DNA from: Lumbricus rubellus
Lineage: Eukaryota > Annelida > Clitellata > Crassiclitellata > Lumbricidae
NCBI GenBank assembly: GCA_945859605.1
Contig: OX243818.1
Location: forward strand, 38,519,750-38,583,749
Direction: 5' to 3'
Length of the DNA stretch: 64,000 nt
A model generated the notes under the pieces. It was not told the origin of the DNA. It did no database searches and saw only the letters and a program-made list of their open reading frames with translations. A program made the translations under genes and the position numbers. Shown piece after piece: positions 32,212 through 42,981 of this stretch. Each line of letters begins with the position of its first letter. The stretch's first letter is position 1.

Positions 32212-34197
32212 ATGTCGCAAAAAAAATCTTCCGAGTGTTCATTTGGTAACGAAGCAAATGCAGAACAAGATACGACGCACAGCTCCAGACAAACTCGGAA
32301 AATCCTTGATATTCGTACGAAAAGAATCAAGAAAAGCCGATCCAAAAACAGGAGATACAAGTGCGAGTTATGTAAGAAAATGTTTAACAACTCCTGTTAC
32401 CTGAAGAATCACATGAAAATTCACACCAAAGAAAAACCATACCAATGCCAGATGTGCATAAAAGCGTTTGTATACTGTAGTCAGCACCAAATTCACATGT
32501 CGACGCATACAGGCGAGAAACCTTTCCAATGCCAAGTATGTCAGAAGCGTTTTTTCCAGAAGTCCAATGTTAAATCCCATGTAAGAATTCATATTGAAGA
32601 GAAACCGCACCAATGCCTATCATGTGGCTTTAAGACTAAATATAAAGATTACCTAAAGAGGCACATAAGAATCCATACTGGAAAGAAACCGTACCCTTGC
32701 CATATATGTAAGAAAACATTCTCAAGCGCCTCAGCCATGAGAAGTCATGAAAAATTTCACTCTGGAAATAAACCATTTTCGTGTGAGGTTTGTCAAAAAC
32801 AATGCATGACATCTACAGAGCTAAAAGTTCATGCAAGAAAGCACACAGGAGAAAAACCTTTCCAATGCCAGATATGTAAGAAACGTTTCCCTCAAAATGC
32901 TGGTCTTGCGTATCATGTTAGGCAACATACAGGAGAAAAACCTTTCCAATGCCAGATATGTAAGAAAAGTTTCTTTCACAATGCTAGTCTAGCAGGTCAT
33001 GTTCGAATTCATTCTGGGGAGAAGCCATTTCAATGCGAGATATGTAAGAAAGAATTGTCTCACTATAACAGCCTGCGGTTACATGTTCGACTCCATACTG
33101 GAGAAAAACCTTTCCAATGTCAGATTTGCCAAAAACGGTTTCTTGATCCTTCCGGTCTGCGAAGTCATGTCACAATCCATACTGGAGAAAAGCAATTCCA
33201 ATGCCAGGTGTGCCAAAAACGGTTTCTTCATTCTTCCGGTCTACGAAGTCATGTTAGAATCCATACTGGTGAGAAACCATACCAGTGCAAGTTATGCTCA
33301 AAAGCATTCACACAAAAGGGTAACTTCGCAGCTCACAATAGGGCGCATACTGGAGAGAAACCATTCATTTGCATAGTGTGTCAGAAAACTTTTTCAAGCT
33401 CTGCAGGCCTGAAAAGTCATACAAAATTCCACTCTGAAGAAAGGCCATACGTTTGCCAGGTATGCCATAAACTGTTTACATGCAAATCAGATTTGACAGT
33501 TCACGAAAGATACCACTCCGGTGAGAAACCATATCTATGCCAGGTATGCCATAAAACGTTTTCAAGTTCATCTAGTTTGAGAAATCATAGAAAATGCCAC
33601 TCTGCAGATAGACCTTTTTTGTGTCTGGTTTGCAAACGAACATTTTTAAGATCTTCCCAGCTGCAAATTCATGTTAGAATTCATACTAGAGAGAACCCAC
33701 AGCCATGCGAGTTATGCATGGATACATTCGCTTCTCATTGTGGCCACAAAAGTAACACGAAAATCCGTTCCGAAGACAGAAATTTTGAATGTAAAATTTG
33801 TGGAAAGAGTTTCCGCATTCCTTCAAGGCGATCACAACATTTTAGAATCCATTCCGGAGAGAAGCCCTTCAAATGCCAAATATGTGATAAAACTTTCGCC
33901 TTTTCTTCCAGTTTAACATATCATGCTGTTGTTCATACCGGAGAGAGACCTTTCGAATGTCAGGTGTGTAAAAAGCGTTTTTCTAGACGTAGCAGTCTAG
34001 CAGAGCATGTTAGAATTCATTCTGGAGAAAAGCCTTACGGATGTCAGATATGCCAAAAGCGTTTTACTTCCTTTGCCGGTTTACATAGTCATGCAAAGCT
34101 TCATAGCGGAGTGAAGCCATACCTTTGTCAGGTCTGTCAGAAAACATTTGCATTCTCTTCGGATTTGAAACATCATGAAAAAACGCACGTTCGATAG
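32212..34197 (+). CDS. C2H2 zinc-finger protein C (22 fingers)
   Basis: The protein is about 661 residues from the ATG at 32212. That start is preferred because the paralogue D has the same MSQxxSSE start, and a splice acceptor (ttcctacag, 32184) lies 27 bp upstream in both. A basic Ser/Lys-rich leader of about 65 residues comes first. Then 22 C2H2 units run from CELCKKMF to CQVCQKTFAFSSDLKHH and end at HVR-stop. Finger 4 (CLSCGFKTKYKDYLKRH) lacks the usual KSF spacing, and finger 17 (CELCMDTFASHCGHKSNTKIR) has lost its last His. It is intact, unlike D. An additional upstream exon is likely. Presumed nuclear DNA-binding; no effector domain. Confidence 0.92.
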   Translation: MSQKKSSECSFGNEANAEQDTTHSSRQTRKILDIRTKRIKKSRSKNRRYKCELCKKMFNNSCYLKNHMKIHTKEKPYQCQMCIKAFVYCSQHQIHMSTHTGEKPFQCQVCQKRFFQKSNVKSHVRIHIEEKPHQCLSCGFKTKYKDYLKRHIRIHTGKKPYPCHICKKTFSSASAMRSHEKFHSGNKPFSCEVCQKQCMTSTELKVHARKHTGEKPFQCQICKKRFPQNAGLAYHVRQHTGEKPFQCQICKKSFFHNASLAGHVRIHSGEKPFQCEICKKELSHYNSLRLHVRLHTGEKPFQCQICQKRFLDPSGLRSHVTIHTGEKQFQCQVCQKRFLHSSGLRSHVRIHTGEKPYQCKLCSKAFTQKGNFAAHNRAHTGEKPFICIVCQKTFSSSAGLKSHTKFHSEERPYVCQVCHKLFTCKSDLTVHERYHSGEKPYLCQVCHKTFSSSSSLRNHRKCHSADRPFLCLVCKRTFLRSSQLQIHVRIHTRENPQPCELCMDTFASHCGHKSNTKIRSEDRNFECKICGKSFRIPSRRSQHFRIHSGEKPFKCQICDKTFAFSSSLTYHAVVHTGERPFECQVCKKRFSRRSSLAEHVRIHSGEKPYGCQICQKRFTSFAGLHSHAKLHSGVKPYLCQVCQKTFAFSSDLKHHEKTHVR

Positions 34198-34559
34198 GAA
34201 ATCAATTGCTTCAGATTTGTTGAAAAACACTTTCCAACCCTTCAAATTAAAAAATATCATGTTTGAATACTTCGAGAAAAGTCACCTTATAAATAGAACA
34301 TTTTCAAACAATTATGTCCTGAACCTAGAGAGTGCATTAGAAGCTGATAATTTTAATGCTAAGCAATCTTTTTGTTTATTCATCTAGATCAAATGTTTGT
34401 TTAAGAACTAATTCTGTTGAGTGTTTTATTAAGTCTTGTCTAGGACTTTATGAGATGCATCGGAAATAATGCATCGAAATCTTGTGACCTGAAAACATGC
34501 ATGAGATTCAATAGCTAATACTGTAAATAAGCGAGATAAAAATGTAAGAAATGGGTTTA
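34198..34559 (+). other. 3' flank of zinc-finger gene C
   Basis: The flank matches 45138-45480 downstream of gene D (aatcaattgcttcagatttg, tatcatgtt.gaatac, taaataagcgagat), so the duplication that produced C and D includes the 3' flank. Confidence 0.65.
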
Positions 34560-36350
34560 TCCGATCTTCAAACCTACAATGTTGCATTAAAGTTTGATTA
34601 AACTAAACATTGAAGATAACCCGTTCCAAAGCCAGTTTTGTAAGATTCGATGGGGGATATCATGGTCTCTAAATAGACATTAGAGAAGACATTCTGAAGA
34701 GTAAATCTACTTGCATCAGTTATGCGGCTTATGCCAGATAAGTTCTCGTTAAAGAATTTACGGTAATCTTTTTGGAGAACTTTTAAATCGTTGAGTCCAC
34801 ACAATTATGTTAAAAGCAATTAATTATGTTAACCTGTGTACCAGCGCCACTGCCTTTCATTCGGTTCCACGACAACTGGTTCACAGACAACTGGTTCAAC
34901 GACAACTGGTTCACGGACAACTCGTCCACCGACAACTCGTCAACTGAAATAGAAGCCGGATTATTGAGAAAACGCTTGGAAAATAGAAGCTGGATGAAGG
35001 TTTTTACAGGTGAAATAGAAGCTGGATTTATGAAAAACCGCTTAAGAAATTTAAGATGGATCAGGTTTTTTTCTATCTGAAATAGAAGCTGGATGCATGT
35101 TGAGACACATGATGAAAATCATCAATTCAGCTTCCATTTAAGAAAGAAAACCATTAGACTTTTTTCTCATAAATCCAGCTCCTATTTCGTAAATAAAGAA
35201 CCTTCATCCAGCTTCTATTTCTCAAGCGTTTTCTCAATAATCCGGCTTCTATTTCGGTGAGCCAGTTGTTGGTGAACCAGTTGTCCGTGGACGAGTTGTC
35301 GTTGGACGAGTTGTCGGTGGACGAGTTGTCGTGACACCCTTTCATTCATACTCAAAATATGCTCCTCTGCATATTCACAAGACACAAAATACATTATGAG
35401 GATCCTTAAAGAGCAGCAGACCTATTACTAGAAAACTGTCGCAATCTATGCATCTTCAGGATTTTTCATAGCCACAAAAGGTCTCATGATGAATTGAAAA
35501 TGTTCGTTGCCTGTTGAGACTACATCATCTTAGTTGGATTGTATGCATGATGAATAATAATAATTTTTATGTGACGACGTATTTACGTAGCCTACCGTAT
35601 AAGCTTACTGAGAAATCTCACAATTTTGCCGAAAAGAAGTGAATTGAAGTAGAATGGAAAAAATCACACGATGGTCCAGTTAAATTACTGAGTCTGATCC
35701 AAAGAGAAAATGAAGATTTATAATGCTAATTTTCGTCGAGTTCAACGTAAATGATTTCAGTTTTTTCTAGGCCAATGGCTAAAGTTAAGCAAGTAAAATA
35801 ATTGACTTCTTATTTGATTAGGCCTACACACAATATAGGACCTGTGTTTACAGTTTTAGCGTCTAAGGAACATCTTCAGTTCATTTAGTGCGTGCATAAG
35901 TCAGCACTTCAACGATAGACCTTTGCCTCAATTTCTAAGTTGATTTATGTTTACACTGATGATAATTATACACCGCATGAAGAATTATAATTATTGGGTT
36001 TTTTTGTTGCTTTCTTGTTGTTTTTCCCCACTCTTGCATGGTCTACTGTAACAGTTGTAGGCCTACTAATTATTAGATAAATATGACTATTCCAGTTTTC
36101 AGCTTAGGCTACTGTGCAGCTTAACAGTCTGTGCCTTGCAACATGGTAGTGCCATCCAGCGTCACCACATCGTAATCCACATTTTCTAGCCTACCACTGT
36201 GTAAGAATTCCTGGATCGTGAGGTGTCAATCATTTCCGTCTGACTGAATAGTAAGATGCCTGTGCTTATAGGTTCGTCCATCGAGATTGAGTAGGCTATC
36301 CTAGCTCGTAAGCCGATACGTATTACGTAGGCCTATCGAAGTAGGCTGAG
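34560..36350 (+). repeat. Segmental duplication, copy C
   Basis: The copy shows gttctcg.taaag, aatctttttggagaacttttaaatcgttgagtcc, atgctcctctgca.attcacaagacacaaa and gagattgagtaggctatcctagctcgtaagccgatacg. These align in order with copy A (4165-4920) and copy B (45650 onward). It is more diverged than A is from B. It contains FB1 copy e, absent from A and B. No gene. Confidence 0.75.
34863..35338 (+). mobile_element. Foldback-like element 1 (FB1), copy e
   Basis: A 476-bp element with GGTTCCACG left and inverted GGTGTCACG right ends. The exact 9-bp duplication ctttcattc lies at 34854-34862 and 35339-35347. Copies A (about 4310) and B (about 45785) of the duplicated region lack it. Confidence 0.9.
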
Positions 36351-37440
36351 CCTAACCATAGTCCTTGCGACTACAAACGCTGGAAAACAATAAAAAAAAC
36401 GTCACGTCGTCACACATTTAGCTTCAATAATTCCTTTAAATGTTTCATATATAATAAAATTATGTTCGTATTATTTATCTGTTAATTTGCTCATTTCTTT
36501 CTCAACTTGGTACAATTAATCATAGTTTGCCTCAGTTGACTGACCTTATTAATTTATATCTTCATTCGATCTCCGTCCACGATCAGCACTAAGTCTTATG
36601 CACGATAGTCGATTGGTTAGAGCGGTCGGAGTGTAACGCTTCCATCCGCGTTTGAGGCGGTTAATTTACTGTGCAGACACATTGAGCAATATTTTCACTG
36701 ACATTATTGCCTTGCAATAATTAGCCTATAATATATTCTGGCCTAATTGCAGTTGAGGCGTGGACACTTCGGAACATTTGTGACTCGTCAAGAGGAAATG
36801 AGTCGTTAGGCCCTTTTTGAGTAGTTTGAGTTATGTAAGCTTATTTCACGTTATTCCATGTTAAATTACCTTCAAAATGAGCTATTACGCATCAAAATCG
36901 ACCATGTGCTTGTGGAGTTATAAAAGTTTTAATCGATCGATCTGCCTAACAGAAAATGTTGGGAAAACGCGATTTTTTAAATTTTTATGGTTTTTTAATC
37001 TTATTGGTAATTTCATCTGCACAAATAGCATGTTAAAAATAGCAAAAAAAAGTCAGTTTTAGTATTTTATCGAGACATTATATAATATAGATTCCAAAAA
37101 TGGAAAAATGGAAAAATGAATAATTTGAAGGTTGGACACCTTTAAAAGCAATTTGCAGCGTTCTGCATTGTGCGGCTTGCGCCTCATTTCGGAATGACGA
37201 GTCACATTTCAAGAATGGCAATATCAAATTGCGGTTGTATTGTATTGAATTCTTAGCATCATCCTACTTAATTGATCACTGCGAATTACCGAAACTAGAG
37301 TGTCAATGTTATGTGACACATCGTTTGAAGTGTTTAACTTTAACCTATTGCCTGATTAATATGTGCTACTTGTAATGCTTTATGCAACTTTTTTCCTGCC
37401 TTATATCTTAGTGTGCTTGATACTTACGGACCAATAAAAA

Positions 37441-37472
37441 ATTGATTGATTGATTGATTGATTGATTGATAA
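37441..37472 (+). repeat. (ATTG)n tail
   Basis: Eight units of ATTG follow ggaccaataaaaa. This looks like a retroposon 3' tail; the body upstream (37220-37440) is non-coding. Confidence 0.8.
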
Positions 37473-37571
37473 ACTAATCTCCCTTCTTGTGGAGGGATCC
37501 AGGTTTCTGAGAAGGACAGAAAAACCTGCCTTTATATTAAAGCATGCATTTCGGCGGATGACAACCGCGCG

Positions 37572-37945
37572 TAGGCCTAGGCCTATATACCCGAATCCCA
37601 AGCCGTATAGCAACGTAACATTATTTAAAACATGTTTTAATCATTTTTCATTGGTCATCCAACTTCTAATTCTACTATATCACAGTTCTTTTATTCATCC
37701 AACTTCTACGCAAATAAAAATATTTTATCGTTCATCCAGCCTCTAGTTTTACGGTTACAATTTTATCATAAAACCATGATTTCGTCGCTCATCCAACTTC
37801 TACTTCTGTTAATTAATATGCTCATCCAGCTTCTAATGATACTGCAATAATATGTCAGCAGTAATATCATGTTTGCATCTTTCCTCCAACTTCCAGTTTA
37901 CGGAAATAAAATATCTCAGAAGTGCTAGCCTATAGGCCTACGGCT
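37572..37945 (-). repeat. Long inverted repeat, arm 2
   Basis: Reverse complement of 30885-31225, from gaatcccaagccgtatagcaacg to ccaacttccagtttacggaaata. The arms lie about 6.4 kb apart and enclose FB1 copy e and zinc-finger gene C. Confidence 0.75.
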
Positions 37946-39128
37946 TTGGATTCGGGTAGCCTATAGGCGTAATAGGCCTATGCCAACCGCGCTGACAGTG
38001 TTTTCGCTTTCTGTAGGCCCTAGGTCCTAAAGTTTTCTGGTTGCCTTTTATAGTATGTCATATTTTTCTTATTGGTGTCTTAGTGTGTAATATCACGGTT
38101 TATTGTTACAGTAAACGTTCATATGATGCAATGTTGATGTGCACATGTATAGGCTACATATAAAAGAAACCTCTCTAATTTTTCTGGCGGAATGTTTTCT
38201 GGAGAATTTCAATGCCATAAACGTTCATATAATGCAATATAGCCTATGTGTAGCATATAATGTAGAAAGCACGTTTAAAATTGTCTGGGGAGTGCAAAAT
38301 GTCATTCCTGGGGAACCCCTCCAAAGACGTTTAGGTTAAACACGAACTGCTTCGTGTGATATCGCGCTTCTGCCGCATTAGCGTCACTACACGTTTTTGG
38401 ACGTAGCCCTATAAACAGCTCAGGCTCTAATCAATAATAATGCTTTTCATAGCCTTTCTCAGTTGTCATAAACAGAGCTTTTTTATCTGTGACACGCATT
38501 AGGCCTAATGCAAAAACAAGTTAGCCTATTAACAAGTAGGCCTACATATTTACATGTAATAGAAACAAGGCACAAAAGTTTGTTTAGACGTTTCAAAACG
38601 TGTAAAAATTAATTTTTAATAACAGCCATAAATCTGTTTCGAGATTGAAAGTCAGAATTTCAGTCGAAATTCGCTTCTTTTGCGGTAGTTTCTAAATTGG
38701 ATACAGATCGAATCGAAAATCGTTATGGCCCATCACTGATGGGTCTCGTTTTGAACAATGAGCCACCCTTTTCTGTTCTAGTGATAAAAGATTGAAGACT
38801 TTTCTTACTTAGCCTAATACGTACAGCGAATCAGCGATTTTCCCTGACAGAGGTTGATTAGAGGTAGGCTAACATTTAGAATTTTGCTTCAAACTGAACA
38901 TCAGTGACGAAAAAACCTTGCGCCGTCGTCTTCTAAAGGCTCGTCATCATGCGCACTTGTTTGACCTTTTTTGTTTTAAGTTCAGCAAACTTATTAAGCA
39001 GACTTATTAATTTTCTTCTTTTTTTCATTAATAAGCGATTTAAAATTTCGATCGGCGACTTCAACAAAATAATAGACGTTCTCTCAAGTGATAATGATTT
39101 TAGACCTCAATGGTTGAGCCCCAAACTT

Positions 39129-40081
39129 TCTTCTTCTTTCTGTTCTCTGCCCTTAGGCAGGTTCAAATGTTTGACGTCTCCATTCTTCTCTGTTCTGTGC
39201 ATTCTTTTTCAGCTTCTGATAACCGTCTTTCATCATCCAGTCCAACAGTCTTTGTCTTGGTCTTCCTCTCGTTCTTTTCCCCTCCAATTTCCCCTCTATG
39301 ATTGTTCTTAGCATCGAGTCTCCTCTGAGTGTGTGCCCTATCCATCTTCTTTGTCTTTCTCTAATTGTGTGTATCATTGATCTCTTTTCTCCAACTCTTC
39401 TCAATACCTCCTCATTCTTTACATGATCCCTCCAGCTGATTCTTTCCATCCGTCTCCATAGCCACATTTCAAATGCTTCTATTTTCTTGATGTCTTCCAT
39501 CCTCATAGTCCATGTCTCCGATCCATATAACATAACGCTCCACACTAAGGTTTTTACCATTCTCTTTTTCAGTTCTTTACTGATTCCCCCTCTCAGTAGC
39601 TCTTTTCTCTTTTCAAATGCATCTTTTCCTAGTACAATCCTCCGTTGTATTTCTTTGTGACATCTCGCATCCTCCGTAATAGTACTGCCGAGATAAGCGA
39701 ATTCCTTGACTTGTTCCAGTTCTTCTCCATCAATGTATATTTTAACTACCTTCTGCTCTCCTTTGCTTATTCTCATAACCTTTGTTTTCTTTTTGTTGAT
39801 TTTCATTCCGTACTCTTTTGATGTTGTGTTCAGTCTGTCCATCATTGTTTGTAACCCTTCCTGACTTCCTGCCATCATTGCTTGATCGTCTGCGAATCTT
39901 AATGCCCTTATCCACCTTCCTCCCACTTTTATCCCTTCCTCCAGTTCCTCCAATGCCTCTTTGATTATCTCCTCTATATAAATGTTGAACAACAATGGTG
40001 ACAGTGGGCATCCCTGTCTCACCCCCCTTCCTACCTTCCCCTGTTCTGAGTATTCTCCGTCTATTCTTATCTGTACTTTTT
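39129..40081 (-). mobile_element. 5'-truncated RTE-like LINE with 11-bp target duplication
   Basis: Flanked by gccccaaactt at 39118-39128 and 40082-40092. The minus-strand 3' end carries short agaagaa-type repeats, as does the related fragment at 61335. Only the back half of the reverse transcriptase remains. Confidence 0.85.
39153..40081 (-). CDS. RTE-like LINE reverse transcriptase, C-terminal 300 residues
   Basis: An open frame of about 311 codons that enters from the 5' truncation. It shows RQGCPLSPLLFNIYIEE (reverse-transcriptase block 4) near residue 24 and the catalytic FADD near 66. KTKVMRISKGEQ, FAYLGSTITED and WSVMLYGSETWTM follow in the usual thumb order. It ends with RRWIGHTLRGDSML and GRPRQRLLDWMM. 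Earlier reverse-transcriptase blocks and any endonuclease are absent, so it cannot be active alone. No internal stops, so the insertion is probably young. It is annotated from the truncation point and has no natural start. Confidence 0.88.
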
Positions 40082-40571
40082 GCCCCAAACTTATGACGTC
40101 ATGAATAAGCGACGATCCAAATTGTAAAGTTTTACGCTGTAACGGAAATCAGATTTCAAATAGGCTAATGTTTTTGCTATTATTTGTAACCTATTATTTT
40201 AAATTTGAAGCCGACCGTTAAGGTACAACGATTGATAAATTCTCTACGGCCGTTTTCTATTTTTTAAGTTGAGCAGGTTAGCGAAATGCATGTGGTTAGA
40301 TAAAAGTAAGAAGCAATCTAAAATGGGTTAAACCGTAGTTTATGTTGCTAAATTATTTTCATTTTCGATATCCCGTAGTTTAGCTTTAGGTTGCTAAATT
40401 AAGATTTAAGAAGCACCCCAATCATGAATATAGCGCTCCATATAACGCGCTAGTCCAATTTCTGAACATTCGCAACCGGAAGTAATATAAACCGAAAACG
40501 CGAGAAGAAAATGATAGTTTATATATGGAATCTGGGGTTAAACCGTAGTTTTGGTTGTTTAATTATTGGCT

Positions 40572-41150
40572 GTGACTAGCGGACCGCCAGGCGGCCCTCG
40601 AATTTCAAATACTAGAGGACCGCCAGTGGCAGCCATCCAATACGGAATACTAGCGGATCGCCAGACAATATGGCTGCCAACGAATGCAATAAAATTAGAG
40701 CGCCACGTATTGACGATTGCTCATCAATTCAGCTTCAATTTCAGCAGAATGACTGCACTAACCCTAAAACTAAACCTAACCGACCCTCACGACGCCTAAC
40801 CTGAGCCCTAACCTACCCTCACGCTTTGCATGTTGGGATGAGTGGTATAATTTGGGCCCGCTGTTGACAGGATTATCAAATTCTATTTACACCAAAATTT
40901 ATCTTCGTTAATCAGACTTCTATTTATACTATATATCATGTAAATGAAGATTGGTTACTTACTCTGTTTCTCGTTTCCCTTCTCCTTGTTTCTATAATTT
41001 TTTTGTCTTTCATAAAACAAACTATCGGTAACTGCCGCCATTGTAACAATATTCAAGAATCAAGACTCGTCACTCATGTGACAGGTTACACGTGGCTGGC
41101 GGTCCGCTAGTAATTGAAATTGGACGGCCGCCTGGCGGTCCGCTAGTCAC
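40572..41150. mobile_element. MITE with GTGACTAGCGGACCGCCAGG ends, nested
   Basis: The left end gtgactagcggaccgccagg and the next 40 bp are mirrored by the right end (cctggcggtccgctagtcac). Both arms contain a second gcggaccgcca block. The flanks ttaattattggc and ttaattatttggc look duplicated. Non-coding. Confidence 0.7.
40757..40823 (+). repeat. Degenerate telomere-like (CCCTAA) block 1
   Basis: Reads actaaccctaaaactaaac then ctaaccgaccctcac and gagccctaacctaccctcac, a decayed CCCTAA series. The same block, with the same preceding tcagcagaatgact, recurs at 41337. Confidence 0.6.
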
Positions 41151-41336
41151 TTCGTTAATTATTTGGCCAAAAGTGAGGTTGCTAAATTATTTGCATGTGT
41201 TTAAATGATATACAAGTAATTTCTGGATCGCCAGGTTCAATCCAGCTTCCATTTCAACTATAAATATGCCTTTATCCAGGTTCTACTTCTCAAGCCTTTT
41301 TCATCAATCCAGCTTCATTTTCAGCAGAATGACTAC

Positions 41337-41402
41337 ACTAACCCTAAAACTAACCCTAACCGACCCTCACGACGCCTAACCTGAGCCCTAACCGACCCTC
41401 AC
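41337..41402 (+). repeat. Degenerate telomere-like (CCCTAA) block 2
   Basis: Nearly the same as block 1: actaaccctaaaactaaccc, taaccgaccctcacgacg, gagccctaaccgaccc. It lies in the same orientation about 580 bp away, so the two are direct copies rather than palindrome arms. Confidence 0.6.
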
Positions 41403-42981
41403 GTGAGAAATCCCGCTTCTATTTCGTCGAAAAATATTTGTCATCGAATGTAAGAAATTGGTTGTCGGATAAAAAAATACCGTTTTTTCGTCAATCCAGC
41501 TTCCATATAATAATATACTATAATTTTTTCGGTTAATATTGCAACTTCCGGTTGCGAATGTTCAGAAATTGGAATAGCGCGTTTTATGGCGCGTTATTTT
41601 CATGATTGGGGTGTTTCTTAATTTAGCAACCTAAACTACGAGATATCGAAAATGAAAATAATTTTTTTTAAATCTGTAATTTCGCACTTGTGTGTATTGC
41701 TCCCAAAGTAGGGGCGGTAGCCTATTACAAACTAGAGGCAGGATTTATTAAAAATAATAATGCTGCAACGAACCAATAATTAATTTACGAAGCTAAAATA
41801 CACGTCTTCGAAATTTAACATTATAGGCCTAATAATCATAACCTTTTTTGACTCTTATGAGTATGGCTAATTATGATCTGCTTGAACTTGCTGAACCTGC
41901 ACCGTATGTGGCTTGGCATATTATGTCGTTTCAGAAGAGGTTGCATATTAACCTGTGAAGTTGACGATGAAAATAATGGAGGTCTCTTAATTCTTCCTCT
42001 GTAGATGCTGCCGTAGGCGTGTAGGTTGGGTGACCCTATCTGGGCAAATAGCCAAATAGGCCTAATGGTGCAAATTCTGGAATTAGCTTCCGTACACATC
42101 GGTGATTTGATGGCTGTCTTTGAGTCATTTTACTCTTGCAAGTCATACAGCAGACATGAAACATGTATGGAAGAATCTAGGCAATTTTATACACAAAAAT
42201 GCATTTCTGCTCATTTTTAGCAATTCAGGCTCAATAAATTAGTAAGTAGGCCTACTTCTACAAAAACGCACAATTCGTATTATAGTTGGAGTTAAGCCAC
42301 TAACACCAGCCGTTTCTCATAATTTGCTCTACTAACAGGTCACCAAAATATATAATATAATAACTTTCCAGATAAGGGTTTTTATGTTTAAGTTCACCCA
42401 TGATGATCTTCTGCCCTTAAACTTTGCAGGGCAATTCCAACAAGGATCCTCTATACCACACTGCTATACTAGGAACTCTTCCCGCGCTATCGTGCCATAT
42501 TCGCTCGTGTAAACTCACGAAGATTCAATATTCAATTCACTGGGCCAGGTGTATTGGAACTCAATTCCTCTTCATATCTGACCAGCGTCCAGTTTGCAAA
42601 TGTTAAAACACTGCTATGCGCATAAAGCACCTACTTGATTCATGACTACGAAAATACTATTATAACCTTGTGTCTACTGATTTTTTAAAAAGTTATATCA
42701 TTTGTCTCTTCATACAGTTCATGCTCTTTATGCTGTTCAATATCATTCATGCCGTTAGACGTTTAGCCGCCTGTTAAAGTAGTGCAGGTAAATATGTTTC
42801 CATGTTATCGGGATGTTAATCCATTAGGGCCTTCCTTGTTACCATCCTGTTATGTGAAACATGCTACTATGTAAAGCATATTGCTATGAATAATTGTTGA
42901 TGGTAACAATAAAATGAATTGAATTGGATTCATCATATTTCAATATTTTATGCAGGCTCAAAATATTCACAGTCACTAGTG

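Larger units (their letters stand above)
36351..39128. other. Non-coding DNA with several small repeats
   Basis: No gene is supported. 36602-36665 (tagtcgattggttagagcggtcgg) looks like a tRNA-derived SINE head with an A box only. A palindromic candidate element lies at about 36775-37205 (tttgtgactcgtca...ggaaatgag against its inverse). 37380-37472 is a LINE-type 3' tail ending in (TTGA)n. 37572-37945 is an inverted-repeat arm. The rest has frequent TAGGCCTA octamers. Confidence 0.45.
40325..41670. mobile_element. Palindromic element with arms of about 120 bp
   Basis: The left arm 40363-40485 (attttcgatatcccgtagttt...gaacattcgcaaccggaagt) is the inverse of 41540-41661. The outer end ggttaaaccgtagtttatgttgctaaattatt resembles the GGTAAACG family (ggtaaacgtgtattttagtgtgctaaattatt), so the two families may be related. 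A second gggttaaaccgtagttttgg end at 40536 suggests two nested copies. Confidence 0.6.
40093..42955. other. Non-coding DNA between LINE and zinc-finger gene D
   Basis: Contains the nested palindromic elements at 40325-41670. 41700-42200 has no recognised feature. 42600-42925 looks like a retroposon 3' end, finishing in aataaaatgaattgaattgg. A 5' exon for gene D may lie near 42140-42215 by analogy with gene C. Confidence 0.4.

Noticed and set aside
40757..41402. A chromosome end or true telomere at the CCCTAA blocks
   Set aside because: The blocks are short (about 65 bp), degenerate, internal and flanked by unique DNA and genes on both sides.
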